A stretch of 64,000 bases of DNA from the NCBI GenBank assembly GCA_027488935.1, contig JAIYAP010000059.1, positions 62,001-126,000 of the forward strand. Reading direction: 5' to 3'. The translations under genes and the position numbers were made by a program. Origin of the DNA: Saprospiraceae bacterium. Its GTDB lineage: Bacteria > Bacteroidota > Bacteroidia > Chitinophagales > Saprospiraceae. Every line of letters begins with the position of its first letter. The first letter of the stretch is position 1. The notes beneath the pieces are model-generated. The model ran no database searches. It was not told where the DNA came from and saw nothing but the letters and a program-made list of their open reading frames with translations. Positions 8,798 through 19,596 of this stretch are shown here, piece by piece.

Positions 8798-9472
8798 TTA
8801 AACTGATTGACTCAAAGAAAACTCCATCTGTTCCAACAATCCAGCCAAAGTTAAGTCTTCAAATCCGCTAATGGTTAAAGTTGCATGCGATAAGTCGGCT
8901 TTTATACCAACGCCAATGGTTTGGAAGCCGCCGCGCCTTGCTGCCTCAATACCCGAGGGCATATCTTCAAAAACCAGGCAAGCGCTGGCAGGTAAATGCA
9001 ATGCGTTGGCCGTTTGTAAATAACAGTCGGGGTCGGGTTTGGGTTTCCGGTAAGTACTGCCGTCCATCACCAATTTAACATATGGTTCAAGTTGCAGGGT
9101 GTGTATTACGGCTTTCGCATTGCGCGAACCCGATGCTACAGCAGCCAGCATGCCGGTTTCTTGCAAATTTTGCAAGAAAGACAAAACGCCTGGCAATACT
9201 TCTTCGGGTTGCATTTGCAATAAACAAGCCAAATACCAATTGTTTTTCACGTCTGCCCAATGCAGTTTTTCTGCTTCCGTCATATACACTTGTCCCCAGC
9301 GCAATACTTCCTCCATGCTTTCCATCCGACTCAGTCCGCGCAAGGTTTCGTGTTGTGTTTCCGAAAAATCAAACCCCAGTTCGTTGGCCAACCGACGCCA
9401 TGCCACATAATGATACCGTACCGTATCAACAATTACCCCGTCGAGGTTCAAAATGCACGCTTTTATTCCCAT
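8798..9472 (-). CDS. pgmB: HAD superfamily beta-phosphoglucomutase-like
   Basis: MGIKACILNLDGVIVDTVRYHYVAWRRLANELG and DCYLQTANALHLPASACLVFEDMPSGIEAARRGG. Adjacent to GH13. Note LNLDGVI where canonical HAD has FDxDGVI. Confidence 0.85.
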   Translation of the reverse strand: MGIKACILNLDGVIVDTVRYHYVAWRRLANELGFDFSETQHETLRGLSRMESMEEVLRWGQVYMTEAEKLHWADVKNNWYLACLLQMQPEEVLPGVLSFLQNLQETGMLAAVASGSRNAKAVIHTLQLEPYVKLVMDGSTYRKPKPDPDCYLQTANALHLPASACLVFEDMPSGIEAARRGGFQTIGVGIKADLSHATLTISGFEDLTLAGLLEQMEFSLSQSV

Positions 9473-9535
9473 AAATGGTTTAACAAATTTAAGCGGCGAA
9501 ATTAAGAGAATTAAACCTTCCGTTTGTCCATTTGT

Positions 9536-9543
9536 TATCTTTG
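9536..9543 (+). promoter_or_regulatory. Candidate Bacteroidota -7 element TATCTTTG upstream of metH
   Basis: TATCTTTG matches the TAnnTTTG consensus ~25 nt before the GTG start. The -33 element is not clear. Confidence 0.4.
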
Positions 9544-9567
9544 CCCGCTTAAATTTAACTACCACCC

Positions 9568-12500
9568 GTGACGAAAGACATTTTAACGCAACTTACCGAG
9601 GCTGCACGCAAGCGCATCTTGATTATTGATGGTGCCATGGGTACCATGATTCAGCAGTACCACCTGTCGGAAAAAGATTTCAGAGGAACCCGTTTTACTG
9701 AACATCATAAAGATTTACAAGGCAACAATGATTTGTTGTGCCTTACCCGTCCAGATGTAGTCGAGGCGATTCACCGTGCTTATTTGGATGCCGGTGCCGA
9801 TATTGTTGAAACCAACACCTTTAGTAGCACGAGCATTGCCCAGGCCGATTATGATTTGCAAGCGCTTGCTTATGAGCTCAATGTGGAGTCGGCGCGAATT
9901 GCGCGTTTGGCCGCCGACGATTTTACCCGGCAGCAACCCGACAAACCGCGCTTTGTAGCGGGTGCCATTGGTCCGCTCAACAAAACCTTGAGTCTTTCGC
10001 CCGATGTGAACAACCCGGGCTACCGAGCTTTGACCTTTGATGAAGCCCGCGATGCCTATGCGGAGCAGGTACGGGGCTTGATGGATGGCGGGGCACATAT
10101 ATTATTGGTAGAAACCATTTTTGATACCCTCAATTGCAAAGCGGCCTTGTACGCCATTGAAATGGTGTTTGAGGAAAGAAACCTGCGCCTGCCCATCATG
10201 ATTTCGGGTACGATTACGGATGCATCGGGTCGTACCTTGAGTGGACAAACGGTGGAAGCGTTTTGGATTTCGGTGAAACATGCGCGTCCGTTTTCAGTTG
10301 GGCTCAACTGTGCTTTAGGCGCCAAAGAGATGCGCCCGCACCTGGAAGCCCTGGCTAAAATTGCCAATTGCTATGTGAGTGCTTATCCCAATGCAGGTTT
10401 GCCCAACGAATTTGGTGAATACGACCAGACACCGCATGAAATGTGCAGTTTTGTCGAAGAATTTGCCAGTTCCGGTTTTGTAAATATTACCGGCGGCTGT
10501 TGTGGTACAACCCCCGCCCACATTGCAGACATTGCCCAGCATGTAGCGCATATTACGCCGCGTCAGCCACAAACTGCTTCACCTTATAGTATGTACAGTG
10601 GTCTGGAACCTTTGATCGTACGCGAGGAAACCAATTTTATCAATATTGGCGAACGCACCAATGTGACGGGCAGCAGTAAGTTTGCCGGATTGATTCGGGA
10701 AGGGAAATACAGCGATGCCCTGAGTGTAGCACGCCAGCAAGTGGAAGGCGGTGCTCAAATTATTGATGTAAACATGGATGAAGGCTTGCTGGATTCAGAA
10801 AAAGCCATGGTGGAGTTTTTGAATCTGATGGCGGCCGAACCGGATATTGCCCGGGTGCCCGTGATGGTCGATTCTTCCAAATTCAGTGTGATTGAAGCCG
10901 GATTGAAATGTTTGCAGGGAAAAAGTATTGTCAATTCCATTTCGATGAAAGAAGGCGAGGCCGAATTTATCCGCCAGGCCAATATTTGCCGAAAATACGG
11001 TGCAGCGGTGGTGGTTATGGCATTTGACGAACAAGGTCAGGCCGATACCATTGAGCGCAAAGTGAGTATTTGCCAAAAAGCCTACCAAATTTTGACCGAA
11101 CAAGTGGGGTTTGATCCGTCGGACATCATTTTTGACCCGAATATTTTTGCAGTAGCCACGGGGATTGAAGAACACAATGCGTATGGTATCAACTTTATTG
11201 AAGCCACCCGTCAGATTAAGCAATTGTGTCCGGGTGCGAAAATCAGTGGTGGGGTGAGCAACCTCTCTTTCTCCTTCCGCGGCAACAACCACGTGCGCGA
11301 GGCCATGCACGCTGCCTTTTTATACCATGCAATTCAGGCTGGTATGGATATGGGAATTGTGAATGCGGGCATGATTGAGGTGTATGAAAACATCCCGAAA
11401 GACTTGCTGCTGCGTATTGAAGATGTGATTTTCAATCGGAATGAAAACGCGACCGAGGAATTGGTCAAATTTGCCGAGCAGGTAAAAGGCAGTGGCGGGA
11501 AAGCAGTGGGTGAAGACCTCAGTTGGCGCGAATCCAATGTGCAACAACGCATTACGCATGCACTGGTAAAAGGTATTGATAAATTTATTGAAATTGATAT
11601 AGAGGAATGCCGTCATTTATATCCTGCTCCTTTGCAGGTAATTGAAGGTCCACTGATGGACGGCATGAATGTGGTAGGCGATTTATTTGGCGCGGGTAAA
11701 ATGTTTTTGCCACAGGTGGTAAAAAGCGCGCGTGTGATGAAAAAGGCGGTGAATTATTTGACGCCCTTTATCGAGGCAGCCAAAGGTGGCGTGGTGGAAG
11801 CGAAGGGTAAAATTTTGCTGGCCACGGTAAAAGGCGATGTACACGATATTGGTAAAAACATCGTGGGCGTAGTACTGGCCTGCAACAATTATGATATTGT
11901 CGATTTGGGCGTGATGGTTTCTGCCGACCGCATTTTGACAGCAGCCAGGGAACACAATGTGGATATTATCGGCTTGTCGGGACTGATTACGCCATCGCTG
12001 GATGAAATGGTGCATATGGCCAAAGAAATGCAACGCCAGGGCTTCAATTTGCCCTTGTTGATTGGCGGCGCCACCACGTCTAAGACCCATACAGCGGTAA
12101 AAATTGAACCGCAATATGATCGCGCTCCCGTTGTACACGTGCTCGATGCGAGTCGCAGTGTAGCGGTGGTGAGTTCTTTGTTAACCAAAAACGAACAAGA
12201 ACATCATGCTTTTATACATACGGTAAAAGCCGATTATGATCAAATTCGCGCTACACGTGCGGGTAAGCAGGCACACAAGCAATTTTTGCCTTTGGCGGAG
12301 GCGCGCGCCAACAAATACCCAATTAATTGGGACAACTATACCCCACCCCGGCCTGCGTTTTTAGGACTTAAAACCTTTGTACAGTATGATCTCGAAGAAC
12401 TCAGTGAATATATTGACTGGACCCCTTTCTTCCAAAGTTGGCAATTGGCGGGCAAGTTTCCGGCCATTCTCGAAGATCCAATCGTAGGGGTAGAAGCCCA

Positions 12501-13248
12501 CAAACTGTTCATTGATGCCCAAAGCATGTTGCGTCGCATCATCGACGAACGCTGGTTGAGTGCACAAGCCGTGATGGGAATTTTCCCAGCCAACCAGGTA
12601 CAATCGGATGATATTGAATTATATACCGATGAAAGCCGTAGTACGGTATTGGCCACTTTACACCACCTGCGTCAGCAAAATCTTAAAGCGCCCGGACAAC
12701 CAAATTTCTGTTTGTCCGATTATGTAGCGCCGAAAGGCCACGCGGATTACCTCGGGGCTTTTGCTGTAACGGCGGGCATTGGCATTGAAAAGTGGGTGAA
12801 ACATTTTGAGGATCAACACGATGATTATAGCGCTATTATCCTCAAAGCGCTGGCCGACCGACTCGCAGAAGCCTTCGCTGAACGCCTGCATGAGCGCGTG
12901 CGCAAGGAATTTTGGGGCTATGCACCAGATGAACAATTGGAAAACAAATACCTGATTGACGAAGACTATCAGGGTATTCGTCCGGCGCCAGGCTACCCTG
13001 CCTGCCCGGAACACACGGAGAAACAAACCCTTTGGGACTTGTTATCACCGGATCAAATTGGCATTTCGTTGACCGAGAGTTTTGCGATGTACCCTGCTGC
13101 AGCGGTAAGTGGCTGGTATTTTGCCCATCCGGAAGCCAAGTATTTTGGTTTAGGCCAAATTACGATGGAACAGGTGGAGGACTATGCCAAGCGGAAAGGG
13201 ATGTCGGTTGCAGATGCAGCACGTTGGTTGGCACCGGTTTTGGAGTAA
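9568..13248 (+). CDS. metH: Methionine synthase, cobalamin-dependent (full length)
   Basis: [73 protein letters not shown] (cobalamin-binding), C-terminal activation domain. GTG start. Confidence 0.98.
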   Translation: MTKDILTQLTEAARKRILIIDGAMGTMIQQYHLSEKDFRGTRFTEHHKDLQGNNDLLCLTRPDVVEAIHRAYLDAGADIVETNTFSSTSIAQADYDLQALAYELNVESARIARLAADDFTRQQPDKPRFVAGAIGPLNKTLSLSPDVNNPGYRALTFDEARDAYAEQVRGLMDGGAHILLVETIFDTLNCKAALYAIEMVFEERNLRLPIMISGTITDASGRTLSGQTVEAFWISVKHARPFSVGLNCALGAKEMRPHLEALAKIANCYVSAYPNAGLPNEFGEYDQTPHEMCSFVEEFASSGFVNITGGCCGTTPAHIADIAQHVAHITPRQPQTASPYSMYSGLEPLIVREETNFINIGERTNVTGSSKFAGLIREGKYSDALSVARQQVEGGAQIIDVNMDEGLLDSEKAMVEFLNLMAAEPDIARVPVMVDSSKFSVIEAGLKCLQGKSIVNSISMKEGEAEFIRQANICRKYGAAVVVMAFDEQGQADTIERKVSICQKAYQILTEQVGFDPSDIIFDPNIFAVATGIEEHNAYGINFIEATRQIKQLCPGAKISGGVSNLSFSFRGNNHVREAMHAAFLYHAIQAGMDMGIVNAGMIEVYENIPKDLLLRIEDVIFNRNENATEELVKFAEQVKGSGGKAVGEDLSWRESNVQQRITHALVKGIDKFIEIDIEECRHLYPAPLQVIEGPLMDGMNVVGDLFGAGKMFLPQVVKSARVMKKAVNYLTPFIEAAKGGVVEAKGKILLATVKGDVHDIGKNIVGVVLACNNYDIVDLGVMVSADRILTAAREHNVDIIGLSGLITPSLDEMVHMAKEMQRQGFNLPLLIGGATTSKTHTAVKIEPQYDRAPVVHVLDASRSVAVVSSLLTKNEQEHHAFIHTVKADYDQIRATRAGKQAHKQFLPLAEARANKYPINWDNYTPPRPAFLGLKTFVQYDLEELSEYIDWTPFFQSWQLAGKFPAILEDPIVGVEAHKLFIDAQSMLRRIIDERWLSAQAVMGIFPANQVQSDDIELYTDESRSTVLATLHHLRQQNLKAPGQPNFCLSDYVAPKGHADYLGAFAVTAGIGIEKWVKHFEDQHDDYSAIILKALADRLAEAFAERLHERVRKEFWGYAPDEQLENKYLIDEDYQGIRPAPGYPACPEHTEKQTLWDLLSPDQIGISLTESFAMYPAAAVSGWYFAHPEAKYFGLGQITMEQVEDYAKRKGMSVADAARWLAPVLE

Positions 13249-13252
13249 AAAA

Positions 13253-13810
13253 CTATTGCTTTCGATATAAAAACGCCCGAAATTGGCCATTATCCAGGGA
13301 AGCCATGGTGCCCGCACCACTGAGCAGCACCCCGGAAAAATGGCCATAAATGGTGTCATTTACAAATCCATCCACTTCAAGGGTGACATCATCGCTGATG
13401 TTGTTGGAAACACCCGTGAAGTTGAGGGTATCGGTTTGACTGAATTCTATCCCGCCCCAGCTGAAGTTTTTTAATTGAATGACGGCATGGGCGGGCGTGT
13501 AGGGATATTCGCCATTGTTTTCATCAAATTCGAAACCAATGGCCAATCCAACATGCGGATCGCGGGGATCGTCCTGGCGGATGATTTCCACGTATAGCTT
13601 ATTTACCAGGTATTGATTGCTCAGGGTATCTAGACAACCATTGTTGCAGCCGGAATAATTGCTAAATATGCGGCTTTTTTGCATGCGGTAGTATAAAGCG
13701 CAGGGTACGCCTTTAAAGTCGAAAAAAACGCCCTCCAAATCGGTAGGTGGCAGGGATTTCCAACCAGCGCACAAAAAGCAAAAAGTAAAAAGGAAATATC
13801 TTAATAACAT
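13253..13810 (-). CDS. Hypothetical secreted protein
   Basis: 185-aa ORF with signal-like N-terminus (MLLRYFLFTFCFLCAGW). No known domain recognised. Confidence 0.65.
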   Translation of the reverse strand: MLLRYFLFTFCFLCAGWKSLPPTDLEGVFFDFKGVPCALYYRMQKSRIFSNYSGCNNGCLDTLSNQYLVNKLYVEIIRQDDPRDPHVGLAIGFEFDENNGEYPYTPAHAVIQLKNFSWGGIEFSQTDTLNFTGVSNNISDDVTLEVDGFVNDTIYGHFSGVLLSGAGTMASLDNGQFRAFLYRKQ

Positions 13811-13858
13811 AATTGGGCCTGGATTTCTACCGCAAAGGTCGAAACCCAGGCCTGATTA

Positions 13859-16800
13859 TTACAATTTATCAAAATCTTTAAATAAAGAATAGCGTATTGC
13901 TTCTGCTTTGGTTTTGTACGATTTCCAAGGCTGATCCAGGATGGTGTTGATTTGCTGGATGGTTTTTTCTACATCCTGTTCGGCGCGCCGAATACAGATT
14001 TGGGCATTGGCGGTGGGTGCGCCCGTGCCTGCATTTAAATATCCGATCGCATCCCATAGATATGCCATCAAATTGTCGGGGTTGCGCTGAATACCCTTGG
14101 CTTCCTTTTGTGGGAAGAAATGCTCCTTTATTTTCTGGATAGAATCCTGCAGGGCCTTGCCTTCTGCAATCACTGCTTTTTTCAAACTATCGGGCACATT
14201 GACAAACTGACTTTCCACTAATTTGATGGTTTTTTCGGCTTCTTTCAGGCGGTCATACCCTTTTGTGCTGCGTGTTACCATTTTGTAAAACTGGGTAATG
14301 GCCTGGTTTTTTGCCTGCATATCCGTCAACGATATACGCAAGCGCGGATCGGCCTCCACGCGCACGATGGTACTGTCTTTCCATTGATCGTATGCTACCA
14401 GCACTTTATAATCGCCCGGCAACACCGATGGGCCGCCACCCGGTTCGCCTTGTTCGGGATCGGGTTCGTCGTTGCTTGGGAAGCGGACGCCTTTGGTATC
14501 AAAACCCCAGTTGATGTAGTTAAAACAAGAATCAATATTTACTTTAAAGGTACGCAAGGTATCGCCTGCCAAAGATTTGATCCACACGGTTGCTTTGTCT
14601 TGCTTGTCCGTTTTTGCGTCTTTTTTGCCGTCTTTTTTACTTTCGTCGGCCTTTTCCTGCTCTTTTTTGCTTTTTTCGGCTGGTTCGGTTTTGGGTGCTT
14701 TCGGCTTTACCCAAAGCGCAACATGCAAGCGGGGCAGTTCATTGGTCCCTGCATAAGTGGCATCCGCGCTAAATCGAGGACCGTCATAGGATCTTACTTC
14801 AGCCATAACAGCGGGACCTGGTGCAAAAACCTTCAAATTTTGTTGAAAAACAGCCGCACCTTCTTTTGCAATCGCGCGCAAGGGGCGTATATCATCCATG
14901 ATCCAGATGCCGCGGCCGAAAGTGGCAATCGCCAAATCACCTTCGCGTGCCTGAATGCGCATATCGTTGACCGGAACACTTGGAAAGGATTCGTTGGGCC
15001 AATGCAGCCAATTTTCACCATAATCGAAACTTACGTACAAGCCCTGGTCGGTACCAAGAAACAATAAATTCGGTTGTTCGATATCTTGAACAATGGAAAG
15101 ACAAAATCCTTGCACTTTTTTCCCGTCGGCCAGGCGTTTCCATTTTTTACCAAAATCGGTGGTGTGGTATAAATAGGGCTGCCAATCATTTTGGCGGTAA
15201 TTGTTTACTACCACGAATGCCTCGCCTGAGTTCTTGGAAGATACTTCGATTTGGGGTACCCACGGCGCTTTGGGGTAATCTGGCATGCGATTGCTTACGT
15301 TTTCCCAAGTTTGGCCGCCATTTTGAGTGATTTGTACGTTGCCATCGTCCGTTCCAACCCAAATAAGGCCTTCTTTTACCGGCGAAGGCGCAATGGCCAG
15401 GATGGTGCAATGATTTTCGGCATTGGTTGCATCAATGGTCAGGCCTCCAGAAGTGTTTTGGTGCATTTTGGAGGTGTCGTTGGTGCTCAGGTCGGGCGAC
15501 AACACCTGCCAATTTTGACCACAATCGGCTGAATAATGCAGGTATTGGCTGCCAAAATAAATACCACAGGGACGGAAAGGGTCTTGTGCAAAAGCAGCAT
15601 TCCAGTTGAATCGGGGACTTTTATCGGTTGGATGGTTGGGTTTGATGTATTGGGTTAGGCCGGTTTTTCTGTCGACATATCCCAGTTCGCCGCCTTGCGA
15701 CATGGCATACACATAACGGTTATCGTCGGGACGCGGCGCTACATCAAATCCATCGCCAAAATACACTTCCTGCCAATCACTGTTTCGAATACCACCCTGT
15801 TTCCAAACGGCACTGGGGCCCACCCAGGAGCCATTGTCTTGCAAACCGCCGTACACATTATAAGGTATGTCATTGTCGACATTCAGGTGGTAAAACTGTC
15901 CTACGGGGATATTTTCGGCATAACGCCAGGTTTTACCGCCGTCGTAGGTAATGTTTAATCCACCGTCGTTGCCTTCCATGATATGATCCGAATTATTGGG
16001 ATCAATCCAGAAAGCGTGGTGGTCCGGGTGAATATCCCAGTATCCGACCCAGTTTTCGAAGGATTTACCGCCATCGATGCTGCGCGAAATGCGGGAATGC
16101 ACCGAATACAAGGTGTTGTAATCATTGGGATCGACATACAATTCGGAATAATAAAACGGTCGGTCGCCCTGGCCCTTACTGGCCATTTGTTTCCAGTTTT
16201 TGCCGCCGTCGGTACTTTTATACAAGGCGTTTTCTTTGGCTTCCACCAAGGCATAAACAACTTCGGGTTTGTTTTTAGCCACAGCAAGTCCGATCCGCCC
16301 GAGATCACCTTCGGGTAAACCGTCTTTCGAGGTGCGTTTTTCCCAGGTTTCGCCGCCATCCATCGAAACATATAGGCCGGAACCTTTACCGCCCGAGTTA
16401 AAAAACCAGGGTTGGCGTTTGTATTCCCACATGGCCGCGTACAACTTGTTGGGGTTTTGCGGATCCGTTACAAGGTCCGCACAACCGGTCAAATCGTTCA
16501 CATACAGCACTTTACGCCAGGTTTTTCCGCCATCGCTCGTTTTGAAAACGCCGCGTTCGGCACTTGGTCCATACGCCGAGCCAATAACCCCGGCAAAAAC
16601 CACATTGGGTTGGTCGCGGTGTATGATAATACGGTGGATGGCATGTGTTTCTGTCAGGCCAGTATGGGTCCAGGTTTTGCCCGCATCGATGGATTTGTAC
16701 ATACCGATGCCAAAATTTTGCGAATTGCGTGGATTTCCTTCCCCGGTGCCGACCCAAATTTCGTCTGGGTTGTGGGGATGAATGGCAATTGCGCCCACAC

Positions 16801-17068
16801 TTTGCGTGTTTGCTTTGTCAAAAATAGGCTCCCAGTTCGTCCCGCCGCTTTTAGAGCGCCAAACACCGCCAGAAGCGGCCCCTGCATAAATAATACTGGG
16901 TTGAATCGGGTCGCAGGTGATGGCCGTAATACGGCCCGACATTGCCCCTGGGCCGATATTGCGTACAATGACGCGTTTGAAATAGTCGGCCTGCGGGCTT
17001 TGGGCTTGCACATTCAAGCAGGCAAGCAAGCAGATAAAGAAAGTAAAAATTGGTTGTTTCATCTTCAT
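13859..17068 (-). CDS. Secreted VPS10/BNR-repeat (sortilin-like) exo-alpha-sialidase-fold protein
   Basis: Repeated SxDGGKTW motifs (KSKSGGTNWEP, SIDAGKTWTHT, TSDGGKTWRKV, SMDGGETWEKR, TQNGGQTWENV); signal peptide MKMKQPIFTFFICLLACLNVQAQ. Confidence 0.9.
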   Translation of the reverse strand: MKMKQPIFTFFICLLACLNVQAQSPQADYFKRVIVRNIGPGAMSGRITAITCDPIQPSIIYAGAASGGVWRSKSGGTNWEPIFDKANTQSVGAIAIHPHNPDEIWVGTGEGNPRNSQNFGIGMYKSIDAGKTWTHTGLTETHAIHRIIIHRDQPNVVFAGVIGSAYGPSAERGVFKTSDGGKTWRKVLYVNDLTGCADLVTDPQNPNKLYAAMWEYKRQPWFFNSGGKGSGLYVSMDGGETWEKRTSKDGLPEGDLGRIGLAVAKNKPEVVYALVEAKENALYKSTDGGKNWKQMASKGQGDRPFYYSELYVDPNDYNTLYSVHSRISRSIDGGKSFENWVGYWDIHPDHHAFWIDPNNSDHIMEGNDGGLNITYDGGKTWRYAENIPVGQFYHLNVDNDIPYNVYGGLQDNGSWVGPSAVWKQGGIRNSDWQEVYFGDGFDVAPRPDDNRYVYAMSQGGELGYVDRKTGLTQYIKPNHPTDKSPRFNWNAAFAQDPFRPCGIYFGSQYLHYSADCGQNWQVLSPDLSTNDTSKMHQNTSGGLTIDATNAENHCTILAIAPSPVKEGLIWVGTDDGNVQITQNGGQTWENVSNRMPDYPKAPWVPQIEVSSKNSGEAFVVVNNYRQNDWQPYLYHTTDFGKKWKRLADGKKVQGFCLSIVQDIEQPNLLFLGTDQGLYVSFDYGENWLHWPNESFPSVPVNDMRIQAREGDLAIATFGRGIWIMDDIRPLRAIAKEGAAVFQQNLKVFAPGPAVMAEVRSYDGPRFSADATYAGTNELPRLHVALWVKPKAPKTEPAEKSKKEQEKADESKKDGKKDAKTDKQDKATVWIKSLAGDTLRTFKVNIDSCFNYINWGFDTKGVRFPSNDEPDPEQGEPGGGPSVLPGDYKVLVAYDQWKDSTIVRVEADPRLRISLTDMQAKNQAITQFYKMVTRSTKGYDRLKEAEKTIKLVESQFVNVPDSLKKAVIAEGKALQDSIQKIKEHFFPQKEAKGIQRNPDNLMAYLWDAIGYLNAGTGAPTANAQICIRRAEQDVEKTIQQINTILDQPWKSYKTKAEAIRYSLFKDFDKL

Positions 17069-17193
17069 TATATTAAAATTGAAGCGAAAAGGTCGTTAAA
17101 GCCCCTCGTATTTTCCTTAAAAATAGATAAATTGAAGGTAGCGGCCTTTAAAAGTAGGGTAAGCCACAGGTTTGTCTAAATTTGTCGCTTTAT

Positions 17194-17733
17194 ATGGCAT
17201 CAGCATTTGGACATATTACGGCAGCGCTTTCGGGTGGGTATGTTTTTTTCCCAGAACGTGTACGCTGGCGCAATGGAGTTGCGGCGGCTTTTTGTTCTAT
17301 TGTGCCCGATTTAGATGTTATTCCCTTGTTTTTCGGGGTGCCCTACCGGAGCATTTACGGGCATCGTGGGTGGTCGCATTCTATCCTTTTTGCCCTGATT
17401 TTTGGGGCCTGCATGGGATATTGGCTGTCGCAAAAAACACCCACCATGCGTCGGCAATTGATGGGTTGGATGATCCTGGCGACCCTATCGCACCCATTCT
17501 TGGATATGCTAACTGCGGGAGGCCTGGGGGTCGCCTTATTTTTTCCTTTCAACAACCAGCGTTTCTTTTTTCCGGTACAGCCCATTCATGCAACGCCGCT
17601 CGGCGCGGGCGGTTTTCAGGCAAAATGGGGATTATCGGTATTATTGAGTGAATTTTACTGGATCGATTTGCCTTGTTTGTGCCTTATTGCGTGCAGTTAT
17701 ACCTTTCGAAGGTTACGCAAATTATTCCTCTAA
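17194..17733 (+). CDS. Metal-dependent hydrolase, YdjM/DUF457-type membrane protein
   Basis: GHRGWSHSILFAL, HPFLDMLTAGG, multiple TM helices. ATG 17194 chosen over the TTG at 17182. Confidence 0.85.
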   Translation: MASAFGHITAALSGGYVFFPERVRWRNGVAAAFCSIVPDLDVIPLFFGVPYRSIYGHRGWSHSILFALIFGACMGYWLSQKTPTMRRQLMGWMILATLSHPFLDMLTAGGLGVALFFPFNNQRFFFPVQPIHATPLGAGGFQAKWGLSVLLSEFYWIDLPCLCLIACSYTFRRLRKLFL

Positions 17734-19002
17734 CAGGCTCTCTAACAACCAGTTGGCAATTGCCTGGCGGTTGTTTTTCAGCACCAGCCGTTGCTGATCC
17801 CAATCATTTTTGATGTTACCCAGTTCAATGTACACAGCACGCGGCGTTGCGGTTTCTTTGAGCATGTACAAATGCCTGGATGATACTGATCCGGTGTACG
17901 CCCGTTGTCCGCGTAAGCTGATATATTTTGATTGAAATTTTCGTTGAAACCGCAATGCCAAGCTTTCGCTAATGGTGCTTCCGGGTCGGAAATAAAAGAA
18001 CACGTCTGTTTTATAGTTTTTGAGGCGGGAGTCGACGTGAATTTCAATCAGGGTTTGCTGGCTTAATCCGGCTTTGGCGTTTTTTTCGGTCAGGGCATTG
18101 ATGATGTCACAGCGTTGTTGGAGGCGGGTGCGTTGGGATAGGGGTATTTCCTGGTTTCCCCAAACGGTTTCATCTTTATCACATTTTAAAAAATCCTCAT
18201 CTCTAATTCCGTCGTTGGGGTCGCGGACAACCATAAATGCAGTAGCACCGTGGCTGATCAGTAGCCGCAAAAAGCGCAATGCTACATCGTAGGCGTATTC
18301 ATCTTCGCAGAGGGTATGTCCGGCACGACTGCCTTGCGCGCCCACATCGGGACCGCCGTGGCCACTTACAATATAGAAGACCTTTCCTTTTAGTTTTTTG
18401 CTTAAAAGGGGCGTTTTTTCGTATTTTTTACCAAATATTGGAAACACCCGTTTGCCTTTACCGGCGGTTGGTTCGGCGACATAGCCTTCTGTATTGGTAT
18501 TTTTCGGCAGGCTTTCGGTTACTTCTTCGTCTTTTTCGGGCGTTTGGTTACAATGAAGCAAATGCCAGGGAACCCATAGTTTTTTACTAACAATAAAATT
18601 ATCGCCCCGCAAACCATTGTTCAGGGCGTTTCGGTTATACACTTCTATTTGTTTGGCGGCTTTCCAATCGGTAATCTCCAGGGTGCCCCGAATGCTTTTG
18701 CCGTTATACGTTACAATTGCGATCGGCAATTTGTAATTTACGCCAGATTTGAGGCGATAATCCTCTTTCAACCCATTTATTTTAAAAAAACGGGTAATAT
18801 TGCACGGAAAATCATATAGTTCGTAGCGTTTGAGCAGGGCGACAACATCTTCACCTGGTTTTGAGAGCACCGTCAGGTAGACATCGGGGGGCATTGTTTT
18901 GGGGTTGCTGGTTTCTCGGGCAGATTGCCCAAACGCAAAAACAGCACACACGCACAATAAGGGCAGTAACACTTGAATTCTGGTGGTCGACATAAACGGC
19001 AT
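17722..19002 (-). CDS. N-acetylmuramoyl-L-alanine amidase (Amidase_3)
   Basis: KVFYIVSGHGGPDVGAQG, CEDEYAYDVALRF, EIHVDSR, YIELGNIKN; signal peptide STTRIQVLLPLLCVCAVFAFGQ. Confidence 0.88.
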   Translation of the reverse strand: MPFMSTTRIQVLLPLLCVCAVFAFGQSARETSNPKTMPPDVYLTVLSKPGEDVVALLKRYELYDFPCNITRFFKINGLKEDYRLKSGVNYKLPIAIVTYNGKSIRGTLEITDWKAAKQIEVYNRNALNNGLRGDNFIVSKKLWVPWHLLHCNQTPEKDEEVTESLPKNTNTEGYVAEPTAGKGKRVFPIFGKKYEKTPLLSKKLKGKVFYIVSGHGGPDVGAQGSRAGHTLCEDEYAYDVALRFLRLLISHGATAFMVVRDPNDGIRDEDFLKCDKDETVWGNQEIPLSQRTRLQQRCDIINALTEKNAKAGLSQQTLIEIHVDSRLKNYKTDVFFYFRPGSTISESLALRFQRKFQSKYISLRGQRAYTGSVSSRHLYMLKETATPRAVYIELGNIKNDWDQQRLVLKNNRQAIANWLLESLLEE

Positions 19003-19059
19003 ATTCCGGCAAAATTGGGTAAAAAAACCTATAACGCAAAAAAAAGTCCTTTTTAGCAC

Positions 19060-19596
19060 ATGAAAAACAAAATTATACAGGCCCACGCCCGTCACATTGC
19101 GCAAGTAACGCAATTGTTGGGGTACGCTGAAGTCATGGATGATAACGTGCTCAATCAGAAACCGGGGCCACAAGCCTGGTCGGCCTTACAAACCATGCAC
19201 CATTTGTTGCGTTCAGAAGCGGGTGCCTTGGCGTATTGCAAAAAGAAAATGAGTTTTGAGTCGGAATTTGAAAAACCGGCCTTAAGCAGTCATTTTCGGA
19301 GTTTTTCTTTGTGGTTACTCTTGTATTCGCCCATCAAATTTAAAGCGCCCAAAGTTATTGCCACGGAAAACCTGCCGGTTGAAAGTACGTTTGCCGAAAC
19401 CCGCCAGGCATGGGAGGCAGTATTGGCCGATTGGAAGCAGTTTTTGGAGCAAATGCCGGAGGCGTTAAGCCTTAAGGCCGTATTCAAACATCCGCGTGCG
19501 GGCCGGATTAGTTGGATGCAAACCATCGGCTTTTTTCAATGGCATACCGCCCGGCATACCAAACAGATACGCCGGGCGATCCAAGCGGCTCAATAA
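19060..19596 (+). CDS. DinB-like family protein
   Basis: PGPQAWSALQTMHHLLRSE and FFQWHTARHTKQIRR match DinB_2-like motifs. Confidence 0.82.
   Translation: MKNKIIQAHARHIAQVTQLLGYAEVMDDNVLNQKPGPQAWSALQTMHHLLRSEAGALAYCKKKMSFESEFEKPALSSHFRSFSLWLLLYSPIKFKAPKVIATENLPVESTFAETRQAWEAVLADWKQFLEQMPEALSLKAVFKHPRAGRISWMQTIGFFQWHTARHTKQIRRAIQAAQ

Noticed and set aside
9485-9567. Possible cobalamin or SAM riboswitch upstream of metH
   Set aside because: Only ~95 nt between pgmB and metH starts; I could not find conserved riboswitch core elements, only a promoter-like -7 motif.
11683-12138. 151-aa minus ORF inside metH
   Set aside because: Opposite strand of the conserved cobalamin-binding domain; a shadow ORF.
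16412-17179. 255-aa + strand ORF
   Set aside because: Antisense to the VPS10/BNR gene whose repeated GGKTW motifs are convincing; no domain in the antisense translation.
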